DNA from: CAZOVB01 sp046541415
GTDB taxonomy: Bacteria > Planctomycetota > Phycisphaerae > SM23-33
Direction of reading: 5' to 3'
DNA length: 16,430 nucleotides
NCBI GenBank assembly: GCA_046541415.1
Contig: JBKHDI010000082.1
Location: forward strand, 1 to 16,430
Shown here: piece by piece, positions 6,288 to 13,982 of the stretch
Position numbering within the stretch: position 1 is the first letter of the stretch
How the letters are laid out: each line of letters starts with the position of its first letter
The notes under the pieces: generated by a model
Databases searched by the model: none
Seen by the model: only the letters and a program-made list of their open reading frames with translations
What the model was told of the DNA's origin: nothing
Made by a program: the position numbers and the translations under genes

Positions 6288-7415
6288 TCAGAGCGTCCCG
6301 AAGAGCTCCTGTTTCAGATCGAGATAATACAGATAATCGTCCTGCTTGACGTTCGGCGGGCAACGGTGGTCGCAGAACGGGATGAACCCGCCGGATTCGA
6401 CATGCCCGGCCAGCGATTCCACGTACGCCTTGATCGCCTCTTTGCCCTTGCCCAGCTGCATCTTGTCCACCCCGCCGAGGATCCGCAACTCGGGCCCGTA
6501 CTCTTCCAGCGCCTCTCCCGGATGGCCCGAACCGTTGACCTCCCAGGGGAACATGGTGTTCAGGCCCGCTTCCAGGAAGCCCGGAATCAACGGCCTGACG
6601 TCGCCGTCGCAGTCGGTGTACCAGATGTCGATGCCCGCAGCCTTGAGCTTGCGGCCGATCCGTTTGTACCGCGGCACGACGACGTCGTTGAAGAAGTTCA
6701 GGGACACCAGCGGGCCGGTCCTGAAGCAGATGTCCTCCCAACCCGATGCCAGGTCGAACCGCACCTGCCCGAGAACCTGGTCGAGGAAGTGCTCGACCAG
6801 CCGGCAGCAGGTCTCGACCATGTCCTCGACCATCTGTGGGTAGTCGTAGCAGGCATAGGCCAGGCCCTCGACGGTCAGCAGGTCGCGAACCTTGCCGATC
6901 ATCGAACCGCAGTCGACGGCCAGGGGGTAATCGCGGTCATCCGGGTGCTGGTTGCCCAGGGCCTGGACATCGACCTGTCGAGCGGGGTCATCGAGTTGGA
7001 ACTTCTCGGCCTTGACTTCCGCCCAGTCGGCGGGGCTCTGGATGGCGCTGCCGATAAAGTGCGGGATGGTGGCGTGCTCGTCGGCGGGGACCTCGGCCAG
7101 CAGGCCCTCGGCGTTCTGGATGATTTTCTTGTCTCCGCGGGTCGCGAGGACTCGGTGTTCAAAAGGCGGGTGGATCCAGACATGGCCCCCCAGCTTCTCG
7201 AAGCGGTCGAATGCGAAGAGTTGGTCGGCCTGGGCATTGTCGGTCACGCCGTGTTCGGTGAAGATCGGCCAGGCCTGGAAGTTCTCCTTCCAGTAACCGA
7301 ACTCCATGTTGAAACAGCGGTCGACGGGCTGGTGGTGCAACTGGTTTACGAAGCGTTGCCGATCGGTCATTCGTGCAGGCCAGGGGGCTCGCACGGGCTC
7401 TACGTTCGCGCTCAT
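6288..7415 (-). CDS. Uroporphyrinogen decarboxylase-like (URO-D/MtaA superfamily) protein
   Basis: 375 residues. The family pattern is seen in MTDRQRFVNQLHHQPVDRCFNMEFGYW near the N terminus, YDYPQMVEDMVE (190-201), FDLASGWEDICFRTGPLVSLNFF (220-242), KAAGIDIWYTDCDGDVRPLIPGFLEAGLNTMFPWEV (258-293) and GGVDKMQLGKG (314-324), ending GGFIPFCDHRCPPNVKQDDYLYYLDL. True heme-pathway HemE keeps an N-terminal basic FMRQAGR loop, which is absent, so this is not HemE. In zinc-dependent corrinoid methyltransferases the ligands are HxC plus a distal Cys; here the first motif reads YTDCDGD, keeping a Cys but not the His, while Cys348 and Cys352 lie in the distal motif. Planctomycetes and Lentisphaerae carry many such paralogs of unknown role. 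ATG 7415 is preceded by GGAAAG; ATG at residue 16 is an alternative. Confidence 0.85.
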   Translation of the reverse strand: MSANVEPVRAPWPARMTDRQRFVNQLHHQPVDRCFNMEFGYWKENFQAWPIFTEHGVTDNAQADQLFAFDRFEKLGGHVWIHPPFEHRVLATRGDKKIIQNAEGLLAEVPADEHATIPHFIGSAIQSPADWAEVKAEKFQLDDPARQVDVQALGNQHPDDRDYPLAVDCGSMIGKVRDLLTVEGLAYACYDYPQMVEDMVETCCRLVEHFLDQVLGQVRFDLASGWEDICFRTGPLVSLNFFNDVVVPRYKRIGRKLKAAGIDIWYTDCDGDVRPLIPGFLEAGLNTMFPWEVNGSGHPGEALEEYGPELRILGGVDKMQLGKGKEAIKAYVESLAGHVESGGFIPFCDHRCPPNVKQDDYLYYLDLKQELFGTL

Positions 7416-7511
7416 ATGCTCTTTCCGGATATGCCGTGGCGTTTCGGGTGCACCATCTTTGCCCCCTGCCCGGTTCGAAGCAAGGTTTTTGTTGGCGCCG
7501 AGGCCGGTTGG

Positions 7512-7524
7512 ACGGTATCACCGT
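7512..7524. promoter_or_regulatory. 13-bp palindrome upstream of the NuoM-like gene
   Basis: ACGGT-ATC-ACCGT is a perfect palindrome with a 3-base centre, located 28 bases before the TTG start. It overlaps a candidate -10 (TATCAC, 7516-7521) whose -35 is TTGGCG (7492-7497) at 18-base spacing. The core CGGTATC is shared with palindromes upstream of arsC and of the GH78 gene. Confidence 0.35.
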
Positions 7525-7552
7525 GCTTTCAAACAACCGGAGGCGGAAGTCC

Positions 7553-9508
7553 TTGATCGACTGGATCGACAGCCATGTTCTGCTGGCCCTGTCAGCCTGG
7601 CCCGTCGCTGCGGCAGCGGGGATTTTCCTGCTGCGCGGGGGCCGATCGGCCGCCCTGGCTGCCTCGGTATTCGAGTTGGTCCTGGCGTGCTGGGCCTGGG
7701 TGCGGATGGGAATGGGCGTCGACCTGTATCGGCCGATCGACTGGGTCCGGGCCGAGGCCGGCGTGGACCTGGCCCTGCGGATCGATCCAATCTCGGGCCT
7801 GGCGGTGCTGGTGGTTTCGGTGATGGCGGTGATGGCGATGGCCCTGCCCCGGCCTGGTCAGCAGGCCCCGCAGCGAGGGTACTACGAACTGCTGCTGATC
7901 GTCACGGCGGGGATGGTCGGCCTGCATCTGGCCGGGGACATGATCGTGTTGCTGGCGATGCTGCTGGCGGTTCTGCTGGCGATGCTCTGGCTGAATTCAC
8001 GTTACTCGCGGTCGCGGCGGATGCGGGGAGACATGCGGCGATTCATCGCGCTGTATGCCGGCTGGCTGGTGATGCTCGTGGCGATCTTCCGCTGGGCGTG
8101 GCTGCACTACGAGCAGTCCGGCCTGCTGAGTTTCTCTTACGACGACCTGCTGACGTACATGCCCCCCATCGCCGAGTCGGACGGTTTGTGGACGATGCTC
8201 TTCGCCGCCGCGGTCAGCCTGTTCGGACTGTCCGGGGCCTATTGGATTCTGCACCCGATCGGCCGCCGCCTTCCGCTGGCGTCCCGGGTGCTGGTGATCG
8301 ACGCGTTGCGATGGAGCGGACTGGTGATCGTCGCGCGCGTGCTGCTGCCGATCTGGCCTCGTGCGGGCGAGGCGTCTGTTTCGCCCTATTTCGTCCTGGC
8401 GGTCGCCGCCGCGGCCGGGGTGACCCTGGCGACGGTGGCAGCGATTCGGCGCGGTTTCCGGCCATTCGCCGGGGCGCTGCTGGTGCTGTGGAACTCGGGC
8501 ATCTGTCTGCTGCTGCTGCTGCGGACGCCCTGGTCGGTGGACCTGGGCCTGGCCATGGGCGGTGTGGAACTGGCCGTCAAGGTCGGCCTCCTGCTGCGCA
8601 GCCAACTGCCAGCCGCCCAGATGCGCCGGCTGCTGGGATGGACGTTCGGCGCGGTCTTCGCAGCCGGCGGCTGTTTCCTGGCCGTCCGCGGCTGGGCCCT
8701 GTTCGCAGCCGAATGCGATCGGCTGATCGAGCTGGCGACTTCCTCTCACGAGATTCCGGGCAAGAAGGCGTTCGACCACCGGAACCAAGCCACCACGGGG
8801 CTGGTCTCGATGCTCGGGGTGGTCTGCTGGGCGATGGGGATCTTCTCGATCCGCCCGTTCGCCCGCAGCCTGGGCCGGGCCGACCGGGAGGTGGTCCTAT
8901 GGCGACTGGCCGGACCGGCGCTGATCCAGATGGGCCTGGCGCTGTACCTGCTTGACGGGGTCTGCTGGCGCATGCCTCACCACGTCGAGCCGTACATGTC
9001 CAGCTCGCTGCTGCTGGACCCGCCGCGAGCGGGGATCTTCATCGGCGTCCACCTGTTGCTGGTGATCCTGCTGTCCGGTCTGATCGTCGGCTACCTGCGC
9101 CTGGCCGGCTGGAAAGCCAACAAGCTCGACGACCTGGCCGGGCTGGGCAGACGACATCCGGGCACCGCAGCCGCCTTGACCGTCGCGGGCCTGAGCCTCT
9201 TCGCCCTGCCCGGGACCGCGGGGTTCTGGTCGACGCTGGCGATGTTCGGCCTGCGGACGGCATGGCACAGCCGGTCGCTGCTGGGCCTGCCTTTGCTGTT
9301 CGTCCTGCCGATTTCGGCCTTCGCAGCCATCGAACCGATCCAGTGCGCCTTGGCTCCGAGCCGGAAGCTGCCCCGCTCGCACGTACCTCTTGGCCCGGCA
9401 GCGACAACCTACCGCTGCCTGATGGCCTGCCTGGCCGCCGCGATCGTCCTGCTGGGCGTCCTCCCGCAGATCCTCGCCGAGCCCGTCGAAGCCCTGCTGA
9501 AGCGATAG
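7553..9508 (+). CDS. Degenerate NuoM/MrpD-like proton-antiporter-fold membrane protein
   Basis: About 651 residues with some 14 or more hydrophobic segments. Resemblance to complex I antiporter subunits is seen at LRIDPISGLAVLVVSVMAV (75-93), YYELLLIVTAGMVGLHLAGD (110-129), SRVLVIDALRWSGLVIVAR (244-262) and LDDLAGLGRRHPGT... then SLFALPGTAGFWSTL (548-562). The key ion-path residues look lost: the helix after LAGD reads MIVLLAMLLAVLLAMLWL with no FWE-type Glu, and there is no Lys across the TM7-like region (211-245); Arg253 may replace the TM8 Lys. The start is TTG 7553, 9 bases after GGAGG; a longer frame to 7373 overlaps the divergent URO-D gene and is unlikely. No other nuo or mrp genes are adjacent, so this is an orphan that may be a structural or regulatory membrane subunit rather than a pump. 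Confidence 0.7.
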   Translation: MIDWIDSHVLLALSAWPVAAAAGIFLLRGGRSAALAASVFELVLACWAWVRMGMGVDLYRPIDWVRAEAGVDLALRIDPISGLAVLVVSVMAVMAMALPRPGQQAPQRGYYELLLIVTAGMVGLHLAGDMIVLLAMLLAVLLAMLWLNSRYSRSRRMRGDMRRFIALYAGWLVMLVAIFRWAWLHYEQSGLLSFSYDDLLTYMPPIAESDGLWTMLFAAAVSLFGLSGAYWILHPIGRRLPLASRVLVIDALRWSGLVIVARVLLPIWPRAGEASVSPYFVLAVAAAAGVTLATVAAIRRGFRPFAGALLVLWNSGICLLLLLRTPWSVDLGLAMGGVELAVKVGLLLRSQLPAAQMRRLLGWTFGAVFAAGGCFLAVRGWALFAAECDRLIELATSSHEIPGKKAFDHRNQATTGLVSMLGVVCWAMGIFSIRPFARSLGRADREVVLWRLAGPALIQMGLALYLLDGVCWRMPHHVEPYMSSSLLLDPPRAGIFIGVHLLLVILLSGLIVGYLRLAGWKANKLDDLAGLGRRHPGTAAALTVAGLSLFALPGTAGFWSTLAMFGLRTAWHSRSLLGLPLLFVLPISAFAAIEPIQCALAPSRKLPRSHVPLGPAATTYRCLMACLAAAIVLLGVLPQILAEPVEALLKR

Positions 9509-9553
9509 CCGCCCCACCGCCTGGTGCCCCCCCGCCATGGCCGGCAGGCAGGG

Positions 9554-11875
9554 TCAGTCCAGGCGCAGTTCGTGTCGCCCCGCAGGCAGGATTCGGCCGC
9601 TTGAGCCCAGGCGCGTCTCGACCGGCGCGAACAGTCGGGCCGATATGCCCTCACGCCCCCTCTGCCAGCTGACCTCGAAGAGGCCCGATGGCGTCGAGAA
9701 GCGTCCCGAAAGCCGGTCCAGTCCCTCCGGCAGGGTCGGGTTGAAGATCGCCTTGCCGAAGCCCGCCTCGGCCGGGTCGGGCCGGATGCCCAGCAACGTC
9801 TGGATAATCTCCATCGACGGGGCGACCGACCAGGCGTGACAATCGCTGCGGGAGTTGGGGCGGAACGTCTCCGGCCAGGTCGTCAGGCCCGTTTCATCGA
9901 GCTTGTCGGTCCAGAGATGCAGCATGCCGGGGATCTGCCCGGCCAGGCCCGCGCGTTTCAGGGCCTGCATTATGTAGAACTGGTAGTAGAACGACCCGGG
10001 CTGGGCGACGTCGGAGTTGTCCAGCGCGGTCTGCAGCGCGCCCGCCGCCCGGGGGCCCTCGATGGCCCCGGAGCCGATGGCCTCGCACTGGGCGTGGACG
10101 CTGCAGCTCTGCCCGCTCGGCGTGTCGGCCAGCATGCCCAGATCGTCCCGCCAGCAGCGGTCGACCACCGCCCGGTTCAGCCGCGCCGCCCGGGCCAGCC
10201 ACATCGGGGCCAGAACCGCGTACCCGCAGAACGTCTCAAGTCGCGAGAGGTTCACGCAGGCATTGGCCAGCATCGCCGTCAGCACGGCCGAGCCGCCGTC
10301 GGGGTCCTGCGGGGCGTTGCCCTTGTCCAGCCCGTCGGACCAGTCGATGAACGGGGCGTGGGGAATCAAACCCAGCAGGCCGTCGTCCCGCAGGTGAGCG
10401 GTGAACCAGTCGACCACCTCCCGGGCCGCGTGCAGGTACTGGCTCAACCAGGCCGCATCGCCGCGATAGAGGCGGAAATCCTCCAGCATCCCCACCCACT
10501 GCAGCGAGAAGGTCGGCAGGATCTGGTCGCGCCGGCTGGGCCAGCGGCACTGCGTCAGGCCGCCGGGCATGCGCGAGCCGTAGAAATCGTCGATCGCCTT
10601 CCTGCCCAGCGTGTCGTTGTCGGCCAGCAGGTAGTGGAAGATCGCCTGGATCCGCGTATCGCCCGGGAACTGGGCCTGCTCGTAGTGCGGACAGTCGTAG
10701 AACGTCTCGCGGGCACAGAGGCGAATGCTCCGCCAGCTGACATCCAGGATCCGCGACAGTTGCAGCGGATCGTCCGGGCCGGGGTCAATCCGGGCCGTCT
10801 CTTGAAGCGGGTAGCAGGTGGTCTCCAGCGTTACATCCTCCAGGCGGATCGCCTCGGCAGCGGTTTCGATCAGCAGCTCGGCGTAGCGGAATGAGCGATA
10901 CCAGCCGGTGGTAAAGACATGGGTCTGGCCGTCGGGCAGGAAGCGGTCGAGATGGCCGTAAAACTCCCGGCCGGCTGCGTCGTCCCGGTGGGCCTTCTCC
11001 CGCCCGTCACCGGTATAGGGCGCTTCGGAACCGACCCACCGGATTTTCGCGCCTTTGCCTCCCGAGACGACCAGCCGCGGCCAGACGTTGCGAAGCTCGC
11101 CGGCATCGAGCACCAGGCGGACGGTCTGGTTGGCGGCGACCTGGAGCTCGCCCAGCCCGGCCAGCCAGTTCTCCGCCTCGGCCTGGAGTTCGGAAGGACA
11201 CGCGACCAGCCGCGTAAAGCGGACCGTCCTGCCGGTCATCTGCTCCAGCGGGTCCGGGCGGAACAGGCACCGCAGGTGGATGTTGCCCCACGGATCGTGG
11301 GCAGATTGACAGATGACCTTGGGCTCGGGCCAGGACGAGTCGTCAAAGCCTGCTGCCGTCCAGTCGCCGATCCTGCCGGATGCGTCGACCTCTTCGCCAC
11401 ACCCGACGACGTAATAGGGCCCGCCTGTGGGCCAGTGGTGTTTGTCGATCGGCGTGATCGATTCGTCGCGCATGGACCGCCAGGGCTGCTCGGCCAGGAT
11501 CGACGGATCGCTCAGCTCGTCGGCTACCAGGAGGAACGCCCCGGGCCCCATCTGCCCGACGCCTGCGTGATCGCCGAAGTGGATCACCCGCACAGCCAGA
11601 ACATGCTCCCCCGCCTCGACCGGGCCCAGGTCCACCGGCGTGACGTGCCACCGGTAGCGGTCGGACCGGCTGGGCCCGCGGGCCCGCAGTTGACCGTCGA
11701 GGTACAGCTCGAATCGCTGCGAAGCGCCGAGCCACAAGCGCATCTCCGTCTTCTCGGGAAGCGTGAACCCCTTGCGGAAGCAGACCACGGCAAACTGTTC
11801 GCGGTCGTCGCAAAGTGACTCCGGCCAATACGCCGGGGCCTGCATGGCCGGGTGATCCAAAGGGAGTGTCTGCAC
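9554..11875 (-). CDS. Family GH78-type alpha-L-rhamnosidase
   Basis: 773 residues. N-terminal beta-sandwich modules (residues 1 to about 360, including FELYLDGQLRARGPSRSDRYRWHV) precede an (alpha/alpha)6 six-hairpin catalytic domain. The catalytic block ARETFYDCPHYEQAQFPGDT (388-407), the following RIQAIFHYLLADND (408-421) and LPTFSLQWVGMLEDF (453-467) match GH78 enzymes, as does the C-terminal TTWPETFRPNSRSDCHAWSV (665-684), which holds the expected second acidic residue (Glu669). A small beta domain (ETRLGSSGR...LPAGRHELRL) closes the protein, as in the family. The role is hydrolysis of alpha-L-rhamnosyl ends. No signal peptide is visible, so probably cytoplasmic. The frame is open to 12103, but that overlaps the divergent sulfatase. 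GTG 11875 (AAAGG about 10 bases upstream) is chosen; ATG 11845 is an alternative with no ribosome site. Confidence 0.88.
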   Translation of the reverse strand: MQTLPLDHPAMQAPAYWPESLCDDREQFAVVCFRKGFTLPEKTEMRLWLGASQRFELYLDGQLRARGPSRSDRYRWHVTPVDLGPVEAGEHVLAVRVIHFGDHAGVGQMGPGAFLLVADELSDPSILAEQPWRSMRDESITPIDKHHWPTGGPYYVVGCGEEVDASGRIGDWTAAGFDDSSWPEPKVICQSAHDPWGNIHLRCLFRPDPLEQMTGRTVRFTRLVACPSELQAEAENWLAGLGELQVAANQTVRLVLDAGELRNVWPRLVVSGGKGAKIRWVGSEAPYTGDGREKAHRDDAAGREFYGHLDRFLPDGQTHVFTTGWYRSFRYAELLIETAAEAIRLEDVTLETTCYPLQETARIDPGPDDPLQLSRILDVSWRSIRLCARETFYDCPHYEQAQFPGDTRIQAIFHYLLADNDTLGRKAIDDFYGSRMPGGLTQCRWPSRRDQILPTFSLQWVGMLEDFRLYRGDAAWLSQYLHAAREVVDWFTAHLRDDGLLGLIPHAPFIDWSDGLDKGNAPQDPDGGSAVLTAMLANACVNLSRLETFCGYAVLAPMWLARAARLNRAVVDRCWRDDLGMLADTPSGQSCSVHAQCEAIGSGAIEGPRAAGALQTALDNSDVAQPGSFYYQFYIMQALKRAGLAGQIPGMLHLWTDKLDETGLTTWPETFRPNSRSDCHAWSVAPSMEIIQTLLGIRPDPAEAGFGKAIFNPTLPEGLDRLSGRFSTPSGLFEVSWQRGREGISARLFAPVETRLGSSGRILPAGRHELRLD

Positions 11876-11907
11876 GGGTTGACTGCCTTTCTGTTCTGCG
11901 GGGCACG

Positions 11908-11922
11908 TCGGTATCTTACCGA
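11908..11922. promoter_or_regulatory. 15-bp palindrome upstream of the rhamnosidase gene
   Basis: TCGGTA-TCT-TACCGA is a perfect 6-bp inverted repeat with a 3-base centre, 33 bases upstream of the GTG start. On the - strand it includes TAAGAT, a possible -10 box, though no convincing -35 lies at the right distance. This placement and symmetry suit a repressor site for a sugar-responsive regulator, which is not in the window. Confidence 0.4.
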
Positions 11923-11946
11923 TCAGATCCGGCGGGGAACAGCTTC

Positions 11947-11975
11947 TTGCCGCCCGGGCGAATTGCTTGTACCAT
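11947..11975 (+). promoter_or_regulatory. Candidate promoter for the sulfatase gene
   Basis: TTGCCG (11947-11952), 17-base spacer, TACCAT (11970-11975). It predicts a leader of about 30 bases to ATG 12012. The form TTGCC(C/G)...TAC(A/C)AT closely resembles the proposed araA promoter. Confidence 0.4.
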
Positions 11976-12011
11976 GCCCCGCAACCCCCGACAGACGGAG
12001 TAACCAAGACC

Positions 12012-13406
12012 ATGCCCGCTGAGAAGCCCAAGATCCTGTTTTTGATGGCCGACGAACACCGCCACGACGTACTCGGGTTCCAGGGCGATCCGATCGTCCG
12101 CACGCCGACGCTGGACTGGCTGGCCGATACGGGGGTGGTCTTCGAAAACTGCTACACCCCAAGCCCCATCTGCGTGCCGATGCGTCAGTGCATGGCCGCC
12201 GGACAGCTGCCACGGACTTGCGGCGTCGAAGATTACGGACAGGACCTGCCCCCCTTTTCCATGACCTTCGCGCGGCGCCTGAGCCAGTACGGCTACCTGA
12301 CGGTCTGCTGCGGCAAGCTCCACCACGACGGGCCCGACCAGATGCAGGGGTGGATGCGACGGATCGGGGCCAACTGTCGGATCACGCCGAAGTACATCCA
12401 GGATCGCGACGAGGCGTCGTGGGCCGCGAGACCCTCTCGCGACGACCCGTACCAACTGGTCGGCAAAGACGCCTGGAACATCCAGCGGGCCGGCGTCGGG
12501 CGCGGCTCGTCCACACACGTCGCCGACGAGTTGGCCTTGCTGGGTGCCCAACGGTTCATCGAATGTCATTTCCAGGACCCGTACTACATCCGGGCCCATC
12601 CCGCAGAGCCCCTGCTTCTGAAGGTCAGCTTCAATCGGCCGCACTACCCGTACCTGACCAACGAAGAGCTTTTCACCTATTACCTCAACCGCGTCGAGCC
12701 GAAACTGCAGTCCGAACGGTTCGATCATCCCGTTCTCGGGTCCCGCTCGGTCGTGCCCGGCCGCGACGTGACCGAGCAGGAAATCCGCCGGGCCACCGCA
12801 GCCTACTACGGCATGGTCGAGGAGGTCGACCGCGACTTCGGTTCGGTTCTCGAACGTCTGCAACACGTAGGCGAAGATCTGGACGACTGGATCATCGTTT
12901 ACCTCGCCGACCACGGCGAAATGCTCGGGGACCATGGCGTCTGGGAGAAGACCGTCTTCTTCGAGCAGTCCGTCAAGGTCCCGCTGATCATCCGTTACCC
13001 CCGGCGGTTCGCCCCGAATCGCGTGAAACAGAATGTCAACCTCTGCGACCTGTTCGCCACGTTGTGCGAACTGACGGGCACGCCTGTGCCCGAACCGGCC
13101 GAAACCGTCAACGGCGCCGGGCTGGACAGCCGATCGCTTGTGGGTCTTTGTGACGTCGGCGACTCGGCCGCGTGGGACAACGAAACCGTCAGCCAGATCC
13201 GTGGGACTGACCTGATGATCAAACGCGACGACCTGAAGTACCAGCTCTATCAACGGCCGTCTTGCAGGGACTGCCCCGAAGTGCTCTTCGACCTGGCCGC
13301 CGATCCGGAAGAACGACGCAATGCCATCGACGACCCCCGGCACGCCGAGGCCGTTGCGGCCTTCCGGCGCCGTGCGGCAGAACTGCGGTTCGACCCGCCC
13401 CGGTAG
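12012..13406 (+). CDS. Sulfatase (type I, formylglycine-dependent family)
   Basis: 464 residues of the alkaline-phosphatase superfamily, hydrolysing a sulfate ester from a sugar or small molecule. N-terminal metal-binding segment: ILFLMADEHRHDVLG (8-22). The formylglycine site is PICVPMRQCMAAGQLP (52-67): Cys54 in C-V-P-M-R satisfies the minimal CxPxR code, though the usual Ser before Arg is Met. Further active-site motifs are CCGKLHHDG (99-107), FNRPHYPY (207-214) and VYLADHGEMLGDHGVWEK (296-313; Asp300, His301). No signal peptide or lipobox is visible, which is less usual because many sulfatases are exported. ATG 12012 has GGAG 11 bases upstream; a TTG start at 11967 in the same frame is unlikely. 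It is divergent from the rhamnosidase, suggesting work on a sulfated rhamnose-containing glycan; sulfate position and substrate are not readable. Confidence 0.9.
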   Translation: MPAEKPKILFLMADEHRHDVLGFQGDPIVRTPTLDWLADTGVVFENCYTPSPICVPMRQCMAAGQLPRTCGVEDYGQDLPPFSMTFARRLSQYGYLTVCCGKLHHDGPDQMQGWMRRIGANCRITPKYIQDRDEASWAARPSRDDPYQLVGKDAWNIQRAGVGRGSSTHVADELALLGAQRFIECHFQDPYYIRAHPAEPLLLKVSFNRPHYPYLTNEELFTYYLNRVEPKLQSERFDHPVLGSRSVVPGRDVTEQEIRRATAAYYGMVEEVDRDFGSVLERLQHVGEDLDDWIIVYLADHGEMLGDHGVWEKTVFFEQSVKVPLIIRYPRRFAPNRVKQNVNLCDLFATLCELTGTPVPEPAETVNGAGLDSRSLVGLCDVGDSAAWDNETVSQIRGTDLMIKRDDLKYQLYQRPSCRDCPEVLFDLAADPEERRNAIDDPRHAEAVAAFRRRAAELRFDPPR

Positions 13407-13421
13407 CTTTGCCAACGCCCC

Positions 13422-13982
13422 TCAGGCCAGCTGCTTGATCAGCCTGGCCGGGTTGCCGCCGACGACCACGTCGGGCGGGACGTCTTTGACCACCACGGCC
13501 CCTGCTGCGACGACACTTCGATCACCGATCGTCACGCCGGGACAGATAATCGCCCCGCCGCCGACCCAGACGTCCGAACCGATCGACACGTCCTTGCCGT
13601 TTTCCAGGCCCGTTGCTCGCGTGGCGGCGTCTATCGGGTGCGTGGCCGCGTAGATCTGCACGGCCGGCCCGAACAGCACGCGCGAGCCGATCGTGACCTT
13701 GCAGACGTCCAGCACGACGCAGTTGAAGTTGAAGTAGACCTTCTGGCCCATGTGAATGTTGCTGCCGTAGTCGCAGTAGAACGGCGGCTCGATCCAGGGG
13801 ATCTCCGCCGCGTGGGGCAGCAGCTTGCCCAGCAGGTCGCGCCGGAGGTCTTGCTGGTCCTCGTTGCTCTGGTTGAGCTGCCCCAGCAGCAACCGGGCGG
13901 TGCGACGCTCGGCCGAAAGCTGCGTCTCGGAGGCATCGTACAGTTGCCCGGCGAGCATCTTCTGCTTCTCGGTCATTCCCAT
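13422..13982 (-). CDS. maa: Maltose O-acetyltransferase-like hexapeptide acetyltransferase
   Basis: 186 residues. The N-terminal Mac domain is TEKQKMLAGQLYDASETQLS (about 4-23), followed by a left-handed beta-helix of hexapeptide repeats (GSNIHMGQKVYFNFN ... VTIGSRVLFGPAVQIYAATHPID ... VSIGSDVWVGGGAIICPGVTIGDRSVVAAGAVV), closing with VVVGGNPARLIKQL. The catalytic His115 is in YAATHPID. Similarity to E. coli Maa is strong along the whole length. It transfers acetyl from acetyl-CoA to the 6-OH of a sugar such as maltose or glucose in the cytosol. Its start overlaps the dinB-like stop. The first ATG (13982) has GAGG 7 bases upstream and overlaps by 10 bases; the second ATG (13976) would give a classic ATGA overlap. 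Either way translation is probably coupled. It converges on the sulfatase with a 15-base gap. Confidence 0.9.
   Translation of the reverse strand: MGMTEKQKMLAGQLYDASETQLSAERRTARLLLGQLNQSNEDQQDLRRDLLGKLLPHAAEIPWIEPPFYCDYGSNIHMGQKVYFNFNCVVLDVCKVTIGSRVLFGPAVQIYAATHPIDAATRATGLENGKDVSIGSDVWVGGGAIICPGVTIGDRSVVAAGAVVVKDVPPDVVVGGNPARLIKQLA

Noticed and set aside
7373..7552. Longer N terminus for the NuoM-like protein
   Set aside because: It overlaps the start of the divergent URO-D gene and both promoters; TTG 7553 has GGAGG at a suitable distance.
6366..7556. 396-codon open frame on + opposite the URO-D-like gene
   Set aside because: The recognised protein is on the - strand; this frame shows no family character.
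9509..9553. Terminator hairpin between the NuoM-like and GH78 genes
   Set aside because: Only a 5-bp GCCTG/CAGGC pairing and the small palindrome GCCATGGC are visible, without a U-tract; too weak to call.
11916..13415. 499-codon open frame on - opposite the sulfatase
   Set aside because: Fully antisense to a gene with intact sulfatase motifs.
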